A stretch of 64,000 bases of DNA from NCBI GenBank assembly GCA_036674765.1, contig JARVKI010000001.1, positions 930,001 through 994,000 of the forward strand, in the 5' to 3' direction. A model generated the notes under the pieces. The model was not told where the DNA came from, made no database searches, and was given only the letters and a program-made list of their open reading frames with translations. Made by a program: the position numbers and the translations under genes. The stretch comes from Seiridium cupressi (taxonomy: Eukaryota > Ascomycota > Sordariomycetes > Amphisphaeriales > Sporocadaceae). This document shows positions 22,739 to 33,700 of this stretch, piece by piece (the first letter of the stretch is position 1; each line of letters opens with the position of its first letter).

Positions 22739-25700
22739 TCAGTCCTTCATATCCTCATAAACCCTAAACTCCTCTGTTTCCTTGGCCCACATTGGCTCCG
22801 TGCTTGGGTACTCTGACGGCACGCTGCTATGCTGGCTATTTGCATCTGCATTTTCATCTTGGGCGTCAAGCACATCGCTCATGGCATCTTCATCCACATA
22901 GACATCGACGCTGTCAAACGCGAGGACTTCCGGGTCGCGGTTCTCTTCATCCTCGATGCCAGGCCACGGCTCGTCTTCGGGTAGTGGCTGCTGGGCACCA
23001 TGCCACTCCTCATCGCCCGAATCTTCATGGATGCGCCGGGGATGCCCGAGGTCAATCATGAGCTCGTCGCCGTTGCCATCACCATCTTCCGAGTCAACTT
23101 CACTACCTTGATCCTCCTCACACGAATAGTCCGTGGCGCTGCCATGGTCGTCTTCGGGTTCCAGTACGCCACGATTAGACCTGATCTCAGCCGGGGGGGC
23201 ATTGCTATATGGTGTGGCGTAGTAGAATGGTGTCGTCTGACGACAAGCAGCCTGCACATCGCCCTCACTGCTGATGACGGCGAAGGGCTCGCCGATGTTC
23301 ATGGTGGCAAGGAGGGGGCTAGGGCTGGACGCGCTCCATCGAGGCGTATTCCTGAACCTTGCGGATAGAGGGACCGAGGGAGACCGAGTGCTGCGTCGGC
23401 GATTGGCTCTGACTATGGCGTGTGCAGATGCCGTGCTAGAGTGCATCACCAGAGGCGATGAGCGACGCTCATAGGGAGCGGGGCGAATGCTACCGAAGGT
23501 CGCCGAAGCAATGCGCCGCTTGGCCTGCGAGGGTGACGCCAGGGGCGGCAGAGCCGGTGGCATAGATGTGGTACGAACATGGATCGGCCTTGGGATTGAT
23601 GACAGGCGTTCCTTCAGGACCATAGGTGAGGCGGCACGACTGCGGCCCGCTGATAGAGACAGTGAAGGGCCAGCGCGACTTGTGTATAACGGATGCTGGC
23701 TAGGCGTCATGGACTTTAATCGTGGTTGGGCTGCCTGCCGCAAGCTCAAGGACCGCAGACTGTCCTGGCTGGAGGATTGCTCGTCTAGCTTGTCGTTCCA
23801 GGCCCAGTAGCCTTCCATGGCGTCAGCCTCGGGCACCTCCTGTTGGCTGCTCTGGGAGTCTGGATATACCCGGCTAAGCTCCCTAAGCCGCTGCCAAGTC
23901 CAGCCGTTATCGTAAGCATCTTGGTCCTGCAGATAGGCTTCAGGCTGCGTGATGTACAGGCGGTGGACGCCCGTGGCTTTCATCACGACGCTAGAGCTCA
24001 GGAACGGGACATCCCAACTTGTTGGGGTGATCATCTCGGGGGGCGATAAGAAGCGTAGGCGCGAGTCTTTGTGGATTTTCCGGAGTGGCACCCACGGCTG
24101 TTGCAAACCTAGGAATCTGGCAACGCGGTGATGCATCATGGAGCCATGATAGACGTTGGCCTGCATGCGTGAAAAGGTGCGGAATAGAGTGCCGAAAGCT
24201 GCAGACACGGCTATTTGCACACTGCGAGCATCTGGGCTGTGGACTGCAATGGTTTTGATCAGACCGCGACTTCTGAGTCGCTTGTCGATGATATTGCCCG
24301 AGGCACAAGCCCGTGGAAGCAGCCATTCCGATAGCAGCTCTGGACCGGCCCACTCGTAGGTACCGGGCGACTGCGGCTCCATCGTAGACGAGCTGTTCGG
24401 CATTTGGGTCCATTCATCGAGGTCGACACTGGTGCCACCTGAGAGCCGTTGACTGGGAAAGTCACGAGACTCGTACCAGACACCCCTCAAGGGGAAAGGA
24501 AGGAAAACGACCTCGATTTCCCAGGGCTTCGAATGAGTCGGGAACGACGAGGCCTGGATATGGCTTAGTTGCGCTCTCAGGGCAGCCAGCTCACTATGCA
24601 GCTCTGCTCGATCTGTCCGGCCGCTGGCCGTCGTAGACACTGATACCACACTGGCCGTTGACTCATCCAACCCAGAGCGGCGTAGGCGGAAATGACTTGA
24701 CGAGACGCTGCTGCCGTCATTGAGAGTCTTCTCCAACTCCTCGACTCGCAGCTCGAGTTCGGTGACGCGCAAGTCATTCTGCTCGTTTTGTTCACGACAG
24801 TCCTCATGGTCGTTTTGAAAAGAGACGTTCTCCAATCTGTCGATCCTCTCTTCATGGCCCTGAACCGTGCTGGTCAGTTCCTGGAAGTGGTCCCCATGGC
24901 TTGGTCCAAAGAGTCCTGGATGGTTCTCGAGACCCGGGACGTCTCCTCGACGCGCAGACCTCGTCGACCTAGGGGTATTTGTGACGGTTTGCAAGTCGTC
25001 TATAGATGGATCAACAGTGTGATCCACTAGATCATCATGCTGCGCTCGATGAACATCGGAATTCAAATCGAGAGGTTCGCGTAGTTTAGATCTAGGAGTA
25101 CTAAGTGTGTTAAGCCCTTTCCCGCCAAATGGCTTGAGATAAGCTATTCGAGCAGACGATGTCGTTGAGCTTGGCTGTGACGGCGGCGGCAGACATTGAC
25201 TGGGAATGGACGGAACAGCATCCACTGGATGCCCAGGTTGGGATTGGAGCAGGTTCGCCCAGCTCATAGTATCCGGTATGGACGCCTCGGGCGCCGGTGC
25301 CGGTTCCTCACCTTTGCGTATGTGAGCATCCTGGAACAAATTGGTAGAAAATGATGCGTTATCCAGCGTGTGGAAATCCGTGGGTTGGTTGGAACTAGGA
25401 GGAGGCATTTGGAAAGAGAGATCCGGCATGACTGGTGTGAGAGGCTCCCGGCCAGCTCTTGGCTTTTCATTCTCTTGGCCGTCATGGTTTATCGTGGGCG
25501 CGACAAAGGTTCCCTGCGCCGGTTGGAGGTCATCGTGGTAGCAGGCATGATGGGCACACATGCAAAAAGCAAGTTGATCCGCCTGGCTTGGTCCATTAGA
25601 CTGGCCTGGGCTACCTATGGCGATATGATTCAGTCCTAGAGAGGCGCCGCGACTCCAGAATCGACGACAACCACATTTGGGACCATTGGCACCATGGGAC

Positions 25701-25831
25701 AAATCCACGAAGTTGCATTGCCCGCCCGGCAGCGTGGGGGCGGGCGAGGTCCTGGCTACTGGTCCTCCATCGGTGTATATATTAAAGAAAGAGCTGTTGG
25801 GGAGCGAGAAGTCGGAAACGGATCCTGCCAT
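22739..25831 (-). CDS. Large conserved fungal protein of unknown function with N-terminal Cys/His cluster
   Basis: Single exon, 1030 aa. I do not recognise a named domain. Residues about 38-100 hold a Cys/His group (CNFVDLSHG, KCGCRRFW, FCMCAHHACYH) spaced like a small zinc-binding fold. Residues about 330-370 form a short acidic coiled coil. An ordered, aromatic-rich block at about 430-660 (WEIEVVFLPFPLRGVWYESRDFP, VPLRKIHKDSRLRFLSPPEM, VHRLYITQPEAYL, GWTWQRLREL) looks like the conserved core. The tail is Ser/Arg-rich, then strongly acidic (about 890-1030). This layout, with no membrane segment and charged tails, suggests a nuclear or chromatin-associated role, but that is inference. Confidence 0.7.
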   Translation of the reverse strand: MAGSVSDFSLPNSSFFNIYTDGGPVARTSPAPTLPGGQCNFVDLSHGANGPKCGCRRFWSRGASLGLNHIAIGSPGQSNGPSQADQLAFCMCAHHACYHDDLQPAQGTFVAPTINHDGQENEKPRAGREPLTPVMPDLSFQMPPPSSNQPTDFHTLDNASFSTNLFQDAHIRKGEEPAPAPEASIPDTMSWANLLQSQPGHPVDAVPSIPSQCLPPPSQPSSTTSSARIAYLKPFGGKGLNTLSTPRSKLREPLDLNSDVHRAQHDDLVDHTVDPSIDDLQTVTNTPRSTRSARRGDVPGLENHPGLFGPSHGDHFQELTSTVQGHEERIDRLENVSFQNDHEDCREQNEQNDLRVTELELRVEELEKTLNDGSSVSSSHFRLRRSGLDESTASVVSVSTTASGRTDRAELHSELAALRAQLSHIQASSFPTHSKPWEIEVVFLPFPLRGVWYESRDFPSQRLSGGTSVDLDEWTQMPNSSSTMEPQSPGTYEWAGPELLSEWLLPRACASGNIIDKRLRSRGLIKTIAVHSPDARSVQIAVSAAFGTLFRTFSRMQANVYHGSMMHHRVARFLGLQQPWVPLRKIHKDSRLRFLSPPEMITPTSWDVPFLSSSVVMKATGVHRLYITQPEAYLQDQDAYDNGWTWQRLRELSRVYPDSQSSQQEVPEADAMEGYWAWNDKLDEQSSSQDSLRSLSLRQAAQPRLKSMTPSQHPLYTSRAGPSLSLSAGRSRAASPMVLKERLSSIPRPIHVRTTSMPPALPPLASPSQAKRRIASATFGSIRPAPYERRSSPLVMHSSTASAHAIVRANRRRSTRSPSVPLSARFRNTPRWSASSPSPLLATMNIGEPFAVISSEGDVQAACRQTTPFYYATPYSNAPPAEIRSNRGVLEPEDDHGSATDYSCEEDQGSEVDSEDGDGNGDELMIDLGHPRRIHEDSGDEEWHGAQQPLPEDEPWPGIEDEENRDPEVLAFDSVDVYVDEDAMSDVLDAQDENADANSQHSSVPSEYPSTEPMWAKETEEFRVYEDMKD

Positions 25832-27723
25832 TGAGCTGCGGCGCTCAAGCGATCGGAAGCATTGGGAGTTTGTAAGGTTGACGGGCGGCGGGGGTTGAAG
25901 GGGGCGAATGCGTCGCTATTTGTCTATTGTAGGCTCGCTGATTGAGGTTTTTCGAGTCCTGGGCGACCCGACCAGGCGCAGGCTGGGTCGCAGGTCGCGA
26001 TTCTAGTACATGGCACTGCGGTTGTCAGTTTACCAAAGCTCAACGGTACACCGAATACTATCCAGCGCAGTCCTCGGCTGGGACTCACCACGGAGATAAT
26101 ATAGCAGGTCGAGGGGTGAGATTGATCCGCGAAGGACGTTTGTACGGTACTTATATATCGAGGCAACGGCAAGGCACGACGCACATGGACAGTCACGGGT
26201 TCGACAATAGAGAGAGAGAGAGTAAAGAGTTGAGGTTGCGAGCGTGAGGCGCCTAGGACAGGATTGGCCGAGATATGGCGGTGGTGGGGTTTAGGTGTGG
26301 TTTGGGTGCGGTCTGCGTACTGGCTGCTGGCTGACTTGTGCAACCCGGGAAAAGCTGGGGTGTGGAGAGGCAGAGTGCAAGTAAGGAATATCTGGTCCAA
26401 CGTGCAGCACCCGATGACTCGACACACACGCGAGGCTACAGCGTCCTACACTGATGTAGAAAAGGGGGGTGGCCTATCTGGCTGCCCAAATCGTACGCGA
26501 CCCTTTGAAGCCGTGAGCGTGCGAGACTACATTGAGCCAGGCATTTGCGGGCAGCGCTGCATAGAAAGTCGCAGTCCATCTTCACAACACACCTTTGCAT
26601 ACCCACCCACGGATTTCGTAGTGCAGCGCAGCGCGGGTCCCACTTTAACGCGTCGAAAAAAGCAACGCTTCAGGTCGCGCAAGAGTGGATCGAGGGCAAG
26701 AGTGCAAACGGTACCGTTTCCCATTGGGCGAGACGGCCTCACTCGCTTGTTCCGTCAGACGCGGGCTTGCAAGTGCCCATTCGAGAAGCCACTCCAGATT
26801 CACCACCATGAGCTGCTGCGAAGCACCGAGACGCTCCTCGTTCAGTGACTTGACCCTCGCTAGCCCGAAACACGGCCGCCCTGCATCCTACTCTGTTCGC
26901 AATCCAGACGGCATGCTACGTGATCGCCTCGGCGCTATGCTGTGGGCGAAGCACTTGCTTGTACTAGTCACTCACCCGCCATGGAAGAAGGACAGAATGA
27001 CAACCAAGATTGTATAATGCCTTACATGAAACTTTACGCCGGAAAGCGATGGTCCCTTTGGCGGATATCGATGCTAGATTCGCTTGAGATCTACTTACCA
27101 TAGTCCAATCACAAAGGCTGTTTCAAGAAATAGTCCTCAATCACACCCCTCTCAAGTAAAGCGGCTTGGGAACCTTGTTCTGAGGACAGTATGTTATCAC
27201 AATCCATGCATCGTGTTCGTGTCACTGAGGCTTTCGAAAACATGTCACGTTTGGCAGTATGAGGGGACGATATGAGCTCCTACTTCACCCAGGGTCCATA
27301 GTATCAGCTGCATGCAACCAACTCGACCTTGTCATGCTGTACAATCAATGTTGGGATGAGATGAGGCCACAGCAGTCGACATTTATAAAGACGCATATCA
27401 TTCCAGAGTATAGATCCAACACAAAGGCCAATTAGATGCCGGCTGAATTTGAGCCTACAGTGTACGGTACGCTAGTGCGACTACTGTAACCTAGGCTTTT
27501 TCTTACTGGCGGCGGCGCTCCCCACTAATGGGCGCCACTATAAGTTCGTACCATCTAAGTTGAGAAACACAACCCTTTCCAAGTAGTTGACGGCGCAACA
27601 CCACCATCTCACCTTACTTTGTTAACTGCCAAGCCAAGACTCACCGCACTACATCACTCTGTTCTCCCCCACGAAACACCTGATATTTCCCCGTCTTATT
27701 TCAACAAGTTTCCTACTGGGAAA
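25832..27723. other. Divergent intergenic region, 1.9 kb
   Basis: Head-to-head spacer between the 1030-aa gene (-) and the Zn2Cys6 regulator (+). ORFs of up to 194 aa occur (26264..26848 +, 25924..26427 -) but none has domain-like composition. A short GA run is at 26209-26222. The last 120 bases before 27724 look like a fungal leader. Confidence 0.4.
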
Positions 27724-29269
27724 ATGCGCTTCACCCTGCGCAGATCGTGTGATGCCTGTGCAAAGGCAAAGCACAGTTGCGACCTCCGGACACCCCAATG
27801 CTCACGGTGCATCAAGAGAAGGTCCAAGTGTGTTTATGCTAACCGGCCTCTCAGCTCAGTCTCGGAAGTCACTCCATCCTCGCAGCTAACAAGCCCTCCG
27901 CCAAGAGATCTGGTAGGACTCTGGGACCCAGCTAATGCTTCTTTCGACCCCTTTGATTCATACCCCCCGACGCGGCTTCCCCGGATACGCGTTCAGCATC
28001 TCATCCATCATTGTATGTGTATCCCTCCCAGCACAAATCTTCGGTTGCAAGACTAACCTGCGTAGTTTTGGCTCACATCTCGTTCCAGTACTATCCCCTG
28101 GATCTTGACATGGACTCGAATCCTTTTGTGGTCTCGTGGTGGCCGTTGGCCCTTGCCGATGCAGCTCTGTTTCATGTTTCCCTACAGACGGCCTCCCTCG
28201 ACGTGGAACGACGAGGCGGAAAGGGCTTCCCCATGTCAGAGCTGCTCATGGCTGACTCGGTAACATTGCTGAGACAAAATGTCGCGAATCTCTCATTAGC
28301 GTTCAAGAACGAGACTCTGAACTCGGTCGTGACACTTGCTGCAATTGAGGTAAAACCCTGCTTTTCGTGGCTTTGTTGTTGTTCGTCATGACTGAAAATC
28401 GACGTGGACAGTATGGGAAAGGGAACGTCGAAGCAAGCAATATGCACATTGACGGAGTCAAGCGCATGGTGAGCACTAGGGGTGGCATTCACGAGATAAA
28501 GCGTACAAGCCCGCTTACAGCGAGGATGATTTCATGGTGAGATCTACGTCTCGAGAGGCAGAATCCTGTCCACTGAACCATCCATTTCAGGGTCTCTATG
28601 ATAGTCACTGGGCGGCCTCAGTTTAAAGTACAGGACGATTCCGGCTCTGGAGAGGGAATTGGACCACCACTGCAATGGCAGCTGGCTTCGACATATCCCA
28701 ACCCGCAGGCAACCATTGTCGACAACATGGGCATTGACTCTGCCATGAGCAATATCTTGTCCCGTCTCCGCACAATTTTCCATCAGCCGCAGTCCCGGCA
28801 GTTGACCAATATGGAGCTGCACGATCTCACGTCTTTTATCCTCCATCGGCTCCTATTGTTGCCGCCATCCTTCCCCGCAGACCCACGACGATGCGCCCTT
28901 TCAGAGAGCCTTCGGCATGCTGTAGTGCTTTATATGCTAACAATTCATGGTACAACCTACTATTCACACGCAGACTTGGCCAAGACCATGCTGGCACAGC
29001 TCAAGACTCATCTCGAAGCACTGGCCAAGATAGATTATGTTCAAAGCCCGCTAACAGTTTGGATTCTTTCTGTTGGTATGGCAGCTTCCATTGGCACGCC
29101 ATATCGCCAGTGGTTCATGGCTCAGACTTGCATAGCTACTGAGGCTCTTAACTTGCGTACTTGGAACGATATTAAGGTCAGCTTGGAAACTGTGCTTTGG
29201 ATTAGGTCGCCCCAAGAAGAACTATTTCGGCAAAAATGGGAAAAAATCCTGAAGGTCCTGTCGGGGTAA
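27724..29269 (+). CDS. Zn2Cys6 fungal transcription factor
   Basis: Four exons: 27724..28012, 28066..28349, 28412..28536 and 28591..29269, giving 458 aa. Introns use GTATGT, GTAAAA and GTGAGA donors, and every join keeps frame. The DNA-binding domain is at residues 9-36 with Cys9, 12, 19, 26, 29 and 36 (CX2CX6CX6CX2CX6C) in a basic setting. After a Pro-rich linker the rest resembles the fungal transcription factor 2 (DUF3468) middle-homology region, with a VKRMVSTRGGIHEI segment typical of it. Upstream in-frame codons reach 27619, but the ATG at 27724 sits just before the zinc cluster, as is common. It lies 550 bp upstream of a co-directional P450 and could regulate it; that is inference from position only. 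Confidence 0.8.
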
Positions 29270-29822
29270 ACCCACCAGGGCCCATGCTGCTTCGTATCGA
29301 ACCGGTCTGCATTATCTCCGAATCAATCTTGCTGGCACTACCTGCTGCTGCTGCATCTCAGACGAGTGAGACGCAGTCGCACGATTGCACGAACGATGTG
29401 GATGCGGAGTCTAGTACTGAAAAGGACTAGACTCCGCAGCTTGGTCCTGGTATCACGGGCTGTGGGTACGGGTATTCCGGGTGAGCAATGTTGAACGGCC
29501 CTGGCTTCCTAAATTACGGCACGCTGCAATAGCCAGAGCTATCCCTGCGCCTATCTTGTATGCTGCGTATGGCCATCGGAGTCTAGTACATACTTGGTTA
29601 CTTCGAATCTGATTCCAAGGAGAAAGAGGACCATGACAGCCGAGGACTCATACGATCCGACAATGGGTCCTTTGGCAGACCCAGCTGTAGCGGCGCGCGG
29701 CCATGCATTACCTGCCGTCTGTTGCAGTCATCTTGTCGCTCTTATAGCTTTGCATTCGCCGCTGTTTCTGAGCGACGTGTCTAGGAACAACGTATGCTCT
29801 AGTTGGCGCTCTCGTGTAAACC
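29270..29822. other. Spacer and P450 promoter
   Basis: No coding region supported. A small open frame at 29236..29430 overlaps the end of the regulator gene and could only matter if that gene has a further 3' intron. The rest is the presumed promoter of the P450. Confidence 0.35.
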
Positions 29823-31627
29823 ATGGCCACAGTCATGAGATCGGGTTCTGAACCCTTTGTTGAGAATGCTACTAGTCTTGGACTGGGCAGCACCTCAAAT
29901 CGGACCAATGGCCTTCTGCCAGAATACCTGTCCCGTTGGGGTAACTTGCAGATTGTTATCACAGTCTTGCTTGTTCTGATCACTTACGACCAGTGTAGGT
30001 CGATTTAGACTTATACTAGGAGTTGACCTGCTGACGCTTTCGTAGTCCGATACATCAAGCAGAAGGGCTCGATAGCCGGTCCCAGATTCAAAATTCCGTT
30101 CATGGGACCGTTCATCCAGGCACTTCACCCAAAGTTCAGTGCCTACCTTGCTCAATGGGCCAGTGGCCCTTTGAGCTGCGTCTCCGTGTTCCACAAGTAA
30201 GTAGTTAGAGATACCCCCATTCCTTGAAGCACCCCCGAGTGATCGTGACCACTAATCAAGCCACCTGATAGATTCGTCGTCTTGACCTCGGACCGTGATA
30301 TTGCCCATAAAGTATTCAAGTCGCCTACATACGCCAAACCATGCCTCGTTCCGATCGCAACTGAGATCATGGGTCCGTCGTCGTGGGTTTTCCTTACCGG
30401 CAAGGCGCATGCTGAGTTCCGCAGAGGCTTGACCGGCCTCTTCACGAACAGAGCCCTCGCCACGTATCTCCCGGCTCAAGAGAAGGTGTACGGTGATTAC
30501 TTCAAAAGATTCGTAGCCGCCAGCGAAGCCAACGGAGGGCGGCCCATGGCATTTATGGGGCTCTTCCGAGAAATCAACTGTGCACTGTCGTGCCGAACTT
30601 TCTTTGGCGACTACATTTCGGAGGCTGCGATCAAAAAGATTGCGGACGATTTCTACCTCGTCACAGCCGCTCTCGAACTTGTGAACGTACCTCTCTCCAT
30701 CTACGTCCCCTTCACCAAGCCCTGGCAGGGGAAGCGCATCGCGGATGCTGTCTTGGCAGAATTCACAAAATGTGCCTCCGTATGCAAGGCCAACATGGCC
30801 TCGGGTGCCGAGCCGACCTGCATAGTGGACCAGTGGGTTTCGCACATGATGGAGTCCAAAAAGTACAACGAGAGAATCGCTGCGCGCGAGGTGGGAGTCG
30901 AGAAGCCGACTAATCTCATCCGCGAGTTTAGTGATGAGGAGATTGGTCAGACCATGTTCACCTTCCTCTTCGCTTCCCAAGACGCATCCAGCAGCGCAAC
31001 TACGTGGTTGTTCCAGGTACTCGCCCAGCGGCCTGACGTCCTGGATCGTCTTCGGGAGGAGAACCTCGCTGCGCGGTCCGGCGTCAGGAATCGACCGTTC
31101 GAGCTGTCCATGTACGACTCACTCACGTATACCAACGCCGTGGTCAAGGAACTGCTCCGTCACCGCCCGCCCGTCATCTTCGTCCCGTATCTTGCCACCA
31201 AGAACTTCCCGGTCACTCCGAACTACACCGTACCCAAAGGCGCGATGATTGTTCCCTCCTGCTACCCGGCCCTCCACGACCCGGTGGCGTACCCGAACCC
31301 TGATGTTTTCGACCCAGACCGTTGGATCACAGGCGATGCCCAGTCCAAGACGAAAAATTGGCTTGTGTTTGGCACAGGTGCACATGACTGCCTGGCCCGA
31401 AGTTACGTGCCTCTCACCATGGCCGCCATGATTGGCAAGGCCGCACTAGAGATTGATTGGGTGCACCATGCCACGCCGCGTTCCGAGGAGATTAGAGTGT
31501 TTGCTACGCTGTTCCCCATGGTTTGTCAACTCCTTGATACGAGTCCAGGTCAGCTCGGCCGGCTTGATTGCACTTACTAACTGAACAATAGGATGAGTGC
31601 CAGCTTGTCTTCACTAAACGCAAGTAA
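29823..31627 (+). CDS. Divergent CYP61/Erg5-like cytochrome P450
   Basis: Four exons: 29823..29994, 30046..30196, 30272..31520 and 31592..31627, giving 535 aa. All joins keep frame, and the last 12-codon exon restores the [11 protein letters not shown] ending of the family. An N-terminal membrane anchor (about 37-55) would place it in the ER. The I-helix segment [18 protein letters not shown] is the hallmark of CYP61, the sterol C-22 desaturase of ergosterol synthesis. ExxR is present (Glu401, Arg404). The heme loop reads [13 protein letters not shown] with Cys481; most family members have GPHxCLGQxYA, so the Pro and the Gly two residues after Cys are changed. It is probably a paralogue of the housekeeping Erg5 rather than Erg5 itself, although only a genome search can tell. 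The reading frame is intact. Confidence 0.82.
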
Positions 31628-31960
31628 ACGCATCCGGTTTGGAGCTTCCTCCAAGCCTCGCTCAACTGTGGGAACAACGGAAGGATATCGACTTGTGACT
31701 GCTTGAAATGTAGATTCCAGCATTAGGCTTCAGAGCCGTCATGTGTCGTATGTACCCTAAGAAGGGCATGTTTATGTTAATAAGATGCTATGCGGGATGC
31801 TTGTCCTCGGTGTAAATGCTATATAATTCTTGATAGTAACCCGTCCGTTTGCTGTGGTAACGCCGAAATATCCTAAAATCTGACACATCAGGAGAACCTC
31901 GGCCATAGCTTTGCTCAAATAATATACAATGTTGGGTGGCCTCGAGACAAGGCGACAGAC
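31628..31960. other. Convergent spacer
   Basis: Short tail-to-tail region between the P450 (+) and the 579-aa gene (-). AT-rich; nothing coding is seen. Confidence 0.4.
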
Positions 31961-33700
31961 TCATACTTCGCCCCAACTTCCCATGGGCCCTGCCGCCGCG
32001 ATCAGCGAGCCAGTACCGACTGAATTGGCTCCAATGTCCCAATAGTGTCGAGAAGAGCAACTGCTCCTCCTCACTGACCTCCGCGTGCTTTGACTAGCGC
32101 AGCTTGACGCACGTCGGAGGAGCACGGGGCTCGAGGGTGTGGCTGCCCTGTGCGTGCGCCTCTCCGAAGGGCGGGCTTTCGACACTAGTGGATGATGCTG
32201 TCGTACGCGCGCAGCTTTGGCCGCTGCATCCTGATTGCTTGACGTCGCAAGGTTTGGGGTTCCAGTTATGCTACCAGTACTGCTTGAGCGGGACATGAAG
32301 CGCGACCGAAGGTACCGGAAGACGAGCCGTACATCCAGGTCTTGTTCCCACTCATCCTGGGTGAACGCCACACCATGAGAAGGTTTGTCACCTGGTGCAT
32401 GTGGCACCCCTTGGCCACTCCCGGGGACAGTTCTTGCATGGGGAACGTCAATGGGACGTGATGGTAGATGGACAGTGGGCTTGAACTCTGGTATCGTCGT
32501 CGTCGGAGCCTCCCGGGTCGTTGCTGATTGCCGAATATCATTTGCTGACTCGTGAATCGGCGGCAGACCGGCATACGGAATAGGCATCTGCTGCATCCGC
32601 GTGAAAGTCGAAAAAGCTCCCGGGTGCTCAGATATCTGATGCACAAACAATCCGAGCTCCTTGGCTATCCTCTCAAGCACCTTGAGTTGCCACGACGCTT
32701 CTGTTGAGTTGGCCATCGTCGTTTCGTTGGAGGTATCCCGCATCATTGTTGAAGCTTTGGGTGTGGATGAAAGATCATCTTCGTCTGGCAATGCTTCGCC
32801 AAAGAGGATGGACAATAGTTTGTCATCAATACCCATGATATCACGGATGACCTTTCGAGTGATTCGACTCCATACACTTTCGCTTTCTCCCAAATCACTC
32901 GCTTGTTGATCGTGCCACGCATCATCATTATCATCCAAGGTCTCGTGACTCCTGGGACGGATGTCATCCGAGCTCGCAGCCGCTCCAGTTTTCCTATTTG
33001 CTGGTCCGGCGCTGGCTACAGATTGCCTTCGCCGTCTTGTCTCCTTCTGGATCTCCTCTAGAAGACATCGGCTTTGTTCCAGCCTCCAAGCTTCTATTCG
33101 TTGCATCTTGTCCACCTCGTGGTCTAGTTCCCTTTCTCTGTCCAGCTGCGCCTGGGCCTGTTCCAGGCTCTCGCGCCGTCTTTTCGCTCGCCGAGGATTA
33201 TATTGCTCGAAGGCGTATAATCTATCCTGTACGTCGAGACCCATGCCATCACGGTCAAGTCGGAATGATCCTAGGCCATCGTGGGCCGGAACAATGGGCG
33301 CTAGAGCATGCGTTGGGTTGTAGAAATTTGGTGTTGAGCGAAACTCCGGCAGGTGGCTGTCCAAGCTGTCTAGTTCTCCATCATCCTCCTCCTCTCCCTC
33401 GTCGTCCTCTGACCCATCAACGCCAAGAGGGTATTGTGGGCCGAGGCTATCTGACCGTGGCACCGTATGTAGGCTGCCCAGATCGCTTAAGCGTGAACGG
33501 CCAGGCGTTGATTCTGTATGATGGGTTTCTGTCAGGTACGATGTCGTGGTTGCAGCATCGTTGGCCGGGGAGAATAAGACCCAAGTCTGTGATTCTTCGA
33601 TGGTCGAGGCGGCTGGCTGAGGAGCGCGGCGCACGTCATCTTCAACAGCCGGCTGGTATACCCGTTGGGTAGTCTGGCGGGTCGGTTGATGGAAAGCCAT
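31961..33700 (-). CDS. Conserved fungal protein of unknown function, coiled-coil and Arg/Ser-rich
   Basis: Single exon, 579 aa. A run of acidic residues lies at about 97-112. A basic helix with a monopartite nuclear-localisation-like cluster (RRAKRRRES) follows near 170, and then a Glu/Arg-rich coiled coil (about 175-230). An ordered block around 280-370 (VWSRITRKVIRDIMGIDDKLLSILFGEAL, then WQLKVLERIAKELGLFVHQI) looks like the conserved core. The C-terminal 110 residues are Ser/Arg-rich after the VFRYLRSRFMSR stretch. No enzyme motif or membrane segment is visible. A nuclear location is inferred from the basic cluster. I cannot name the family. Confidence 0.6.
   Translation of the reverse strand: MAFHQPTRQTTQRVYQPAVEDDVRRAPQPAASTIEESQTWVLFSPANDAATTTSYLTETHHTESTPGRSRLSDLGSLHTVPRSDSLGPQYPLGVDGSEDDEGEEEDDGELDSLDSHLPEFRSTPNFYNPTHALAPIVPAHDGLGSFRLDRDGMGLDVQDRLYAFEQYNPRRAKRRRESLEQAQAQLDRERELDHEVDKMQRIEAWRLEQSRCLLEEIQKETRRRRQSVASAGPANRKTGAAASSDDIRPRSHETLDDNDDAWHDQQASDLGESESVWSRITRKVIRDIMGIDDKLLSILFGEALPDEDDLSSTPKASTMMRDTSNETTMANSTEASWQLKVLERIAKELGLFVHQISEHPGAFSTFTRMQQMPIPYAGLPPIHESANDIRQSATTREAPTTTIPEFKPTVHLPSRPIDVPHARTVPGSGQGVPHAPGDKPSHGVAFTQDEWEQDLDVRLVFRYLRSRFMSRSSSTGSITGTPNLATSSNQDAAAKAARVRQHHPLVSKARPSERRTHRAATPSSPVLLRRASSCASQSTRRSVRRSSCSSRHYWDIGANSVGTGSLIAAAGPMGSWGEV

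Noticed and set aside
26264..26848. 194-aa open frame in the divergent promoter region
   Set aside because: Rich in Arg, Cys and Trp without any motif; lies in the presumed promoter between two divergent genes.
29823..31627. P450 as a pseudogene because of the altered heme loop
   Set aside because: All four exons keep frame, splice sites are good, and heme Cys481 and ExxR are present; divergence fits better than decay.
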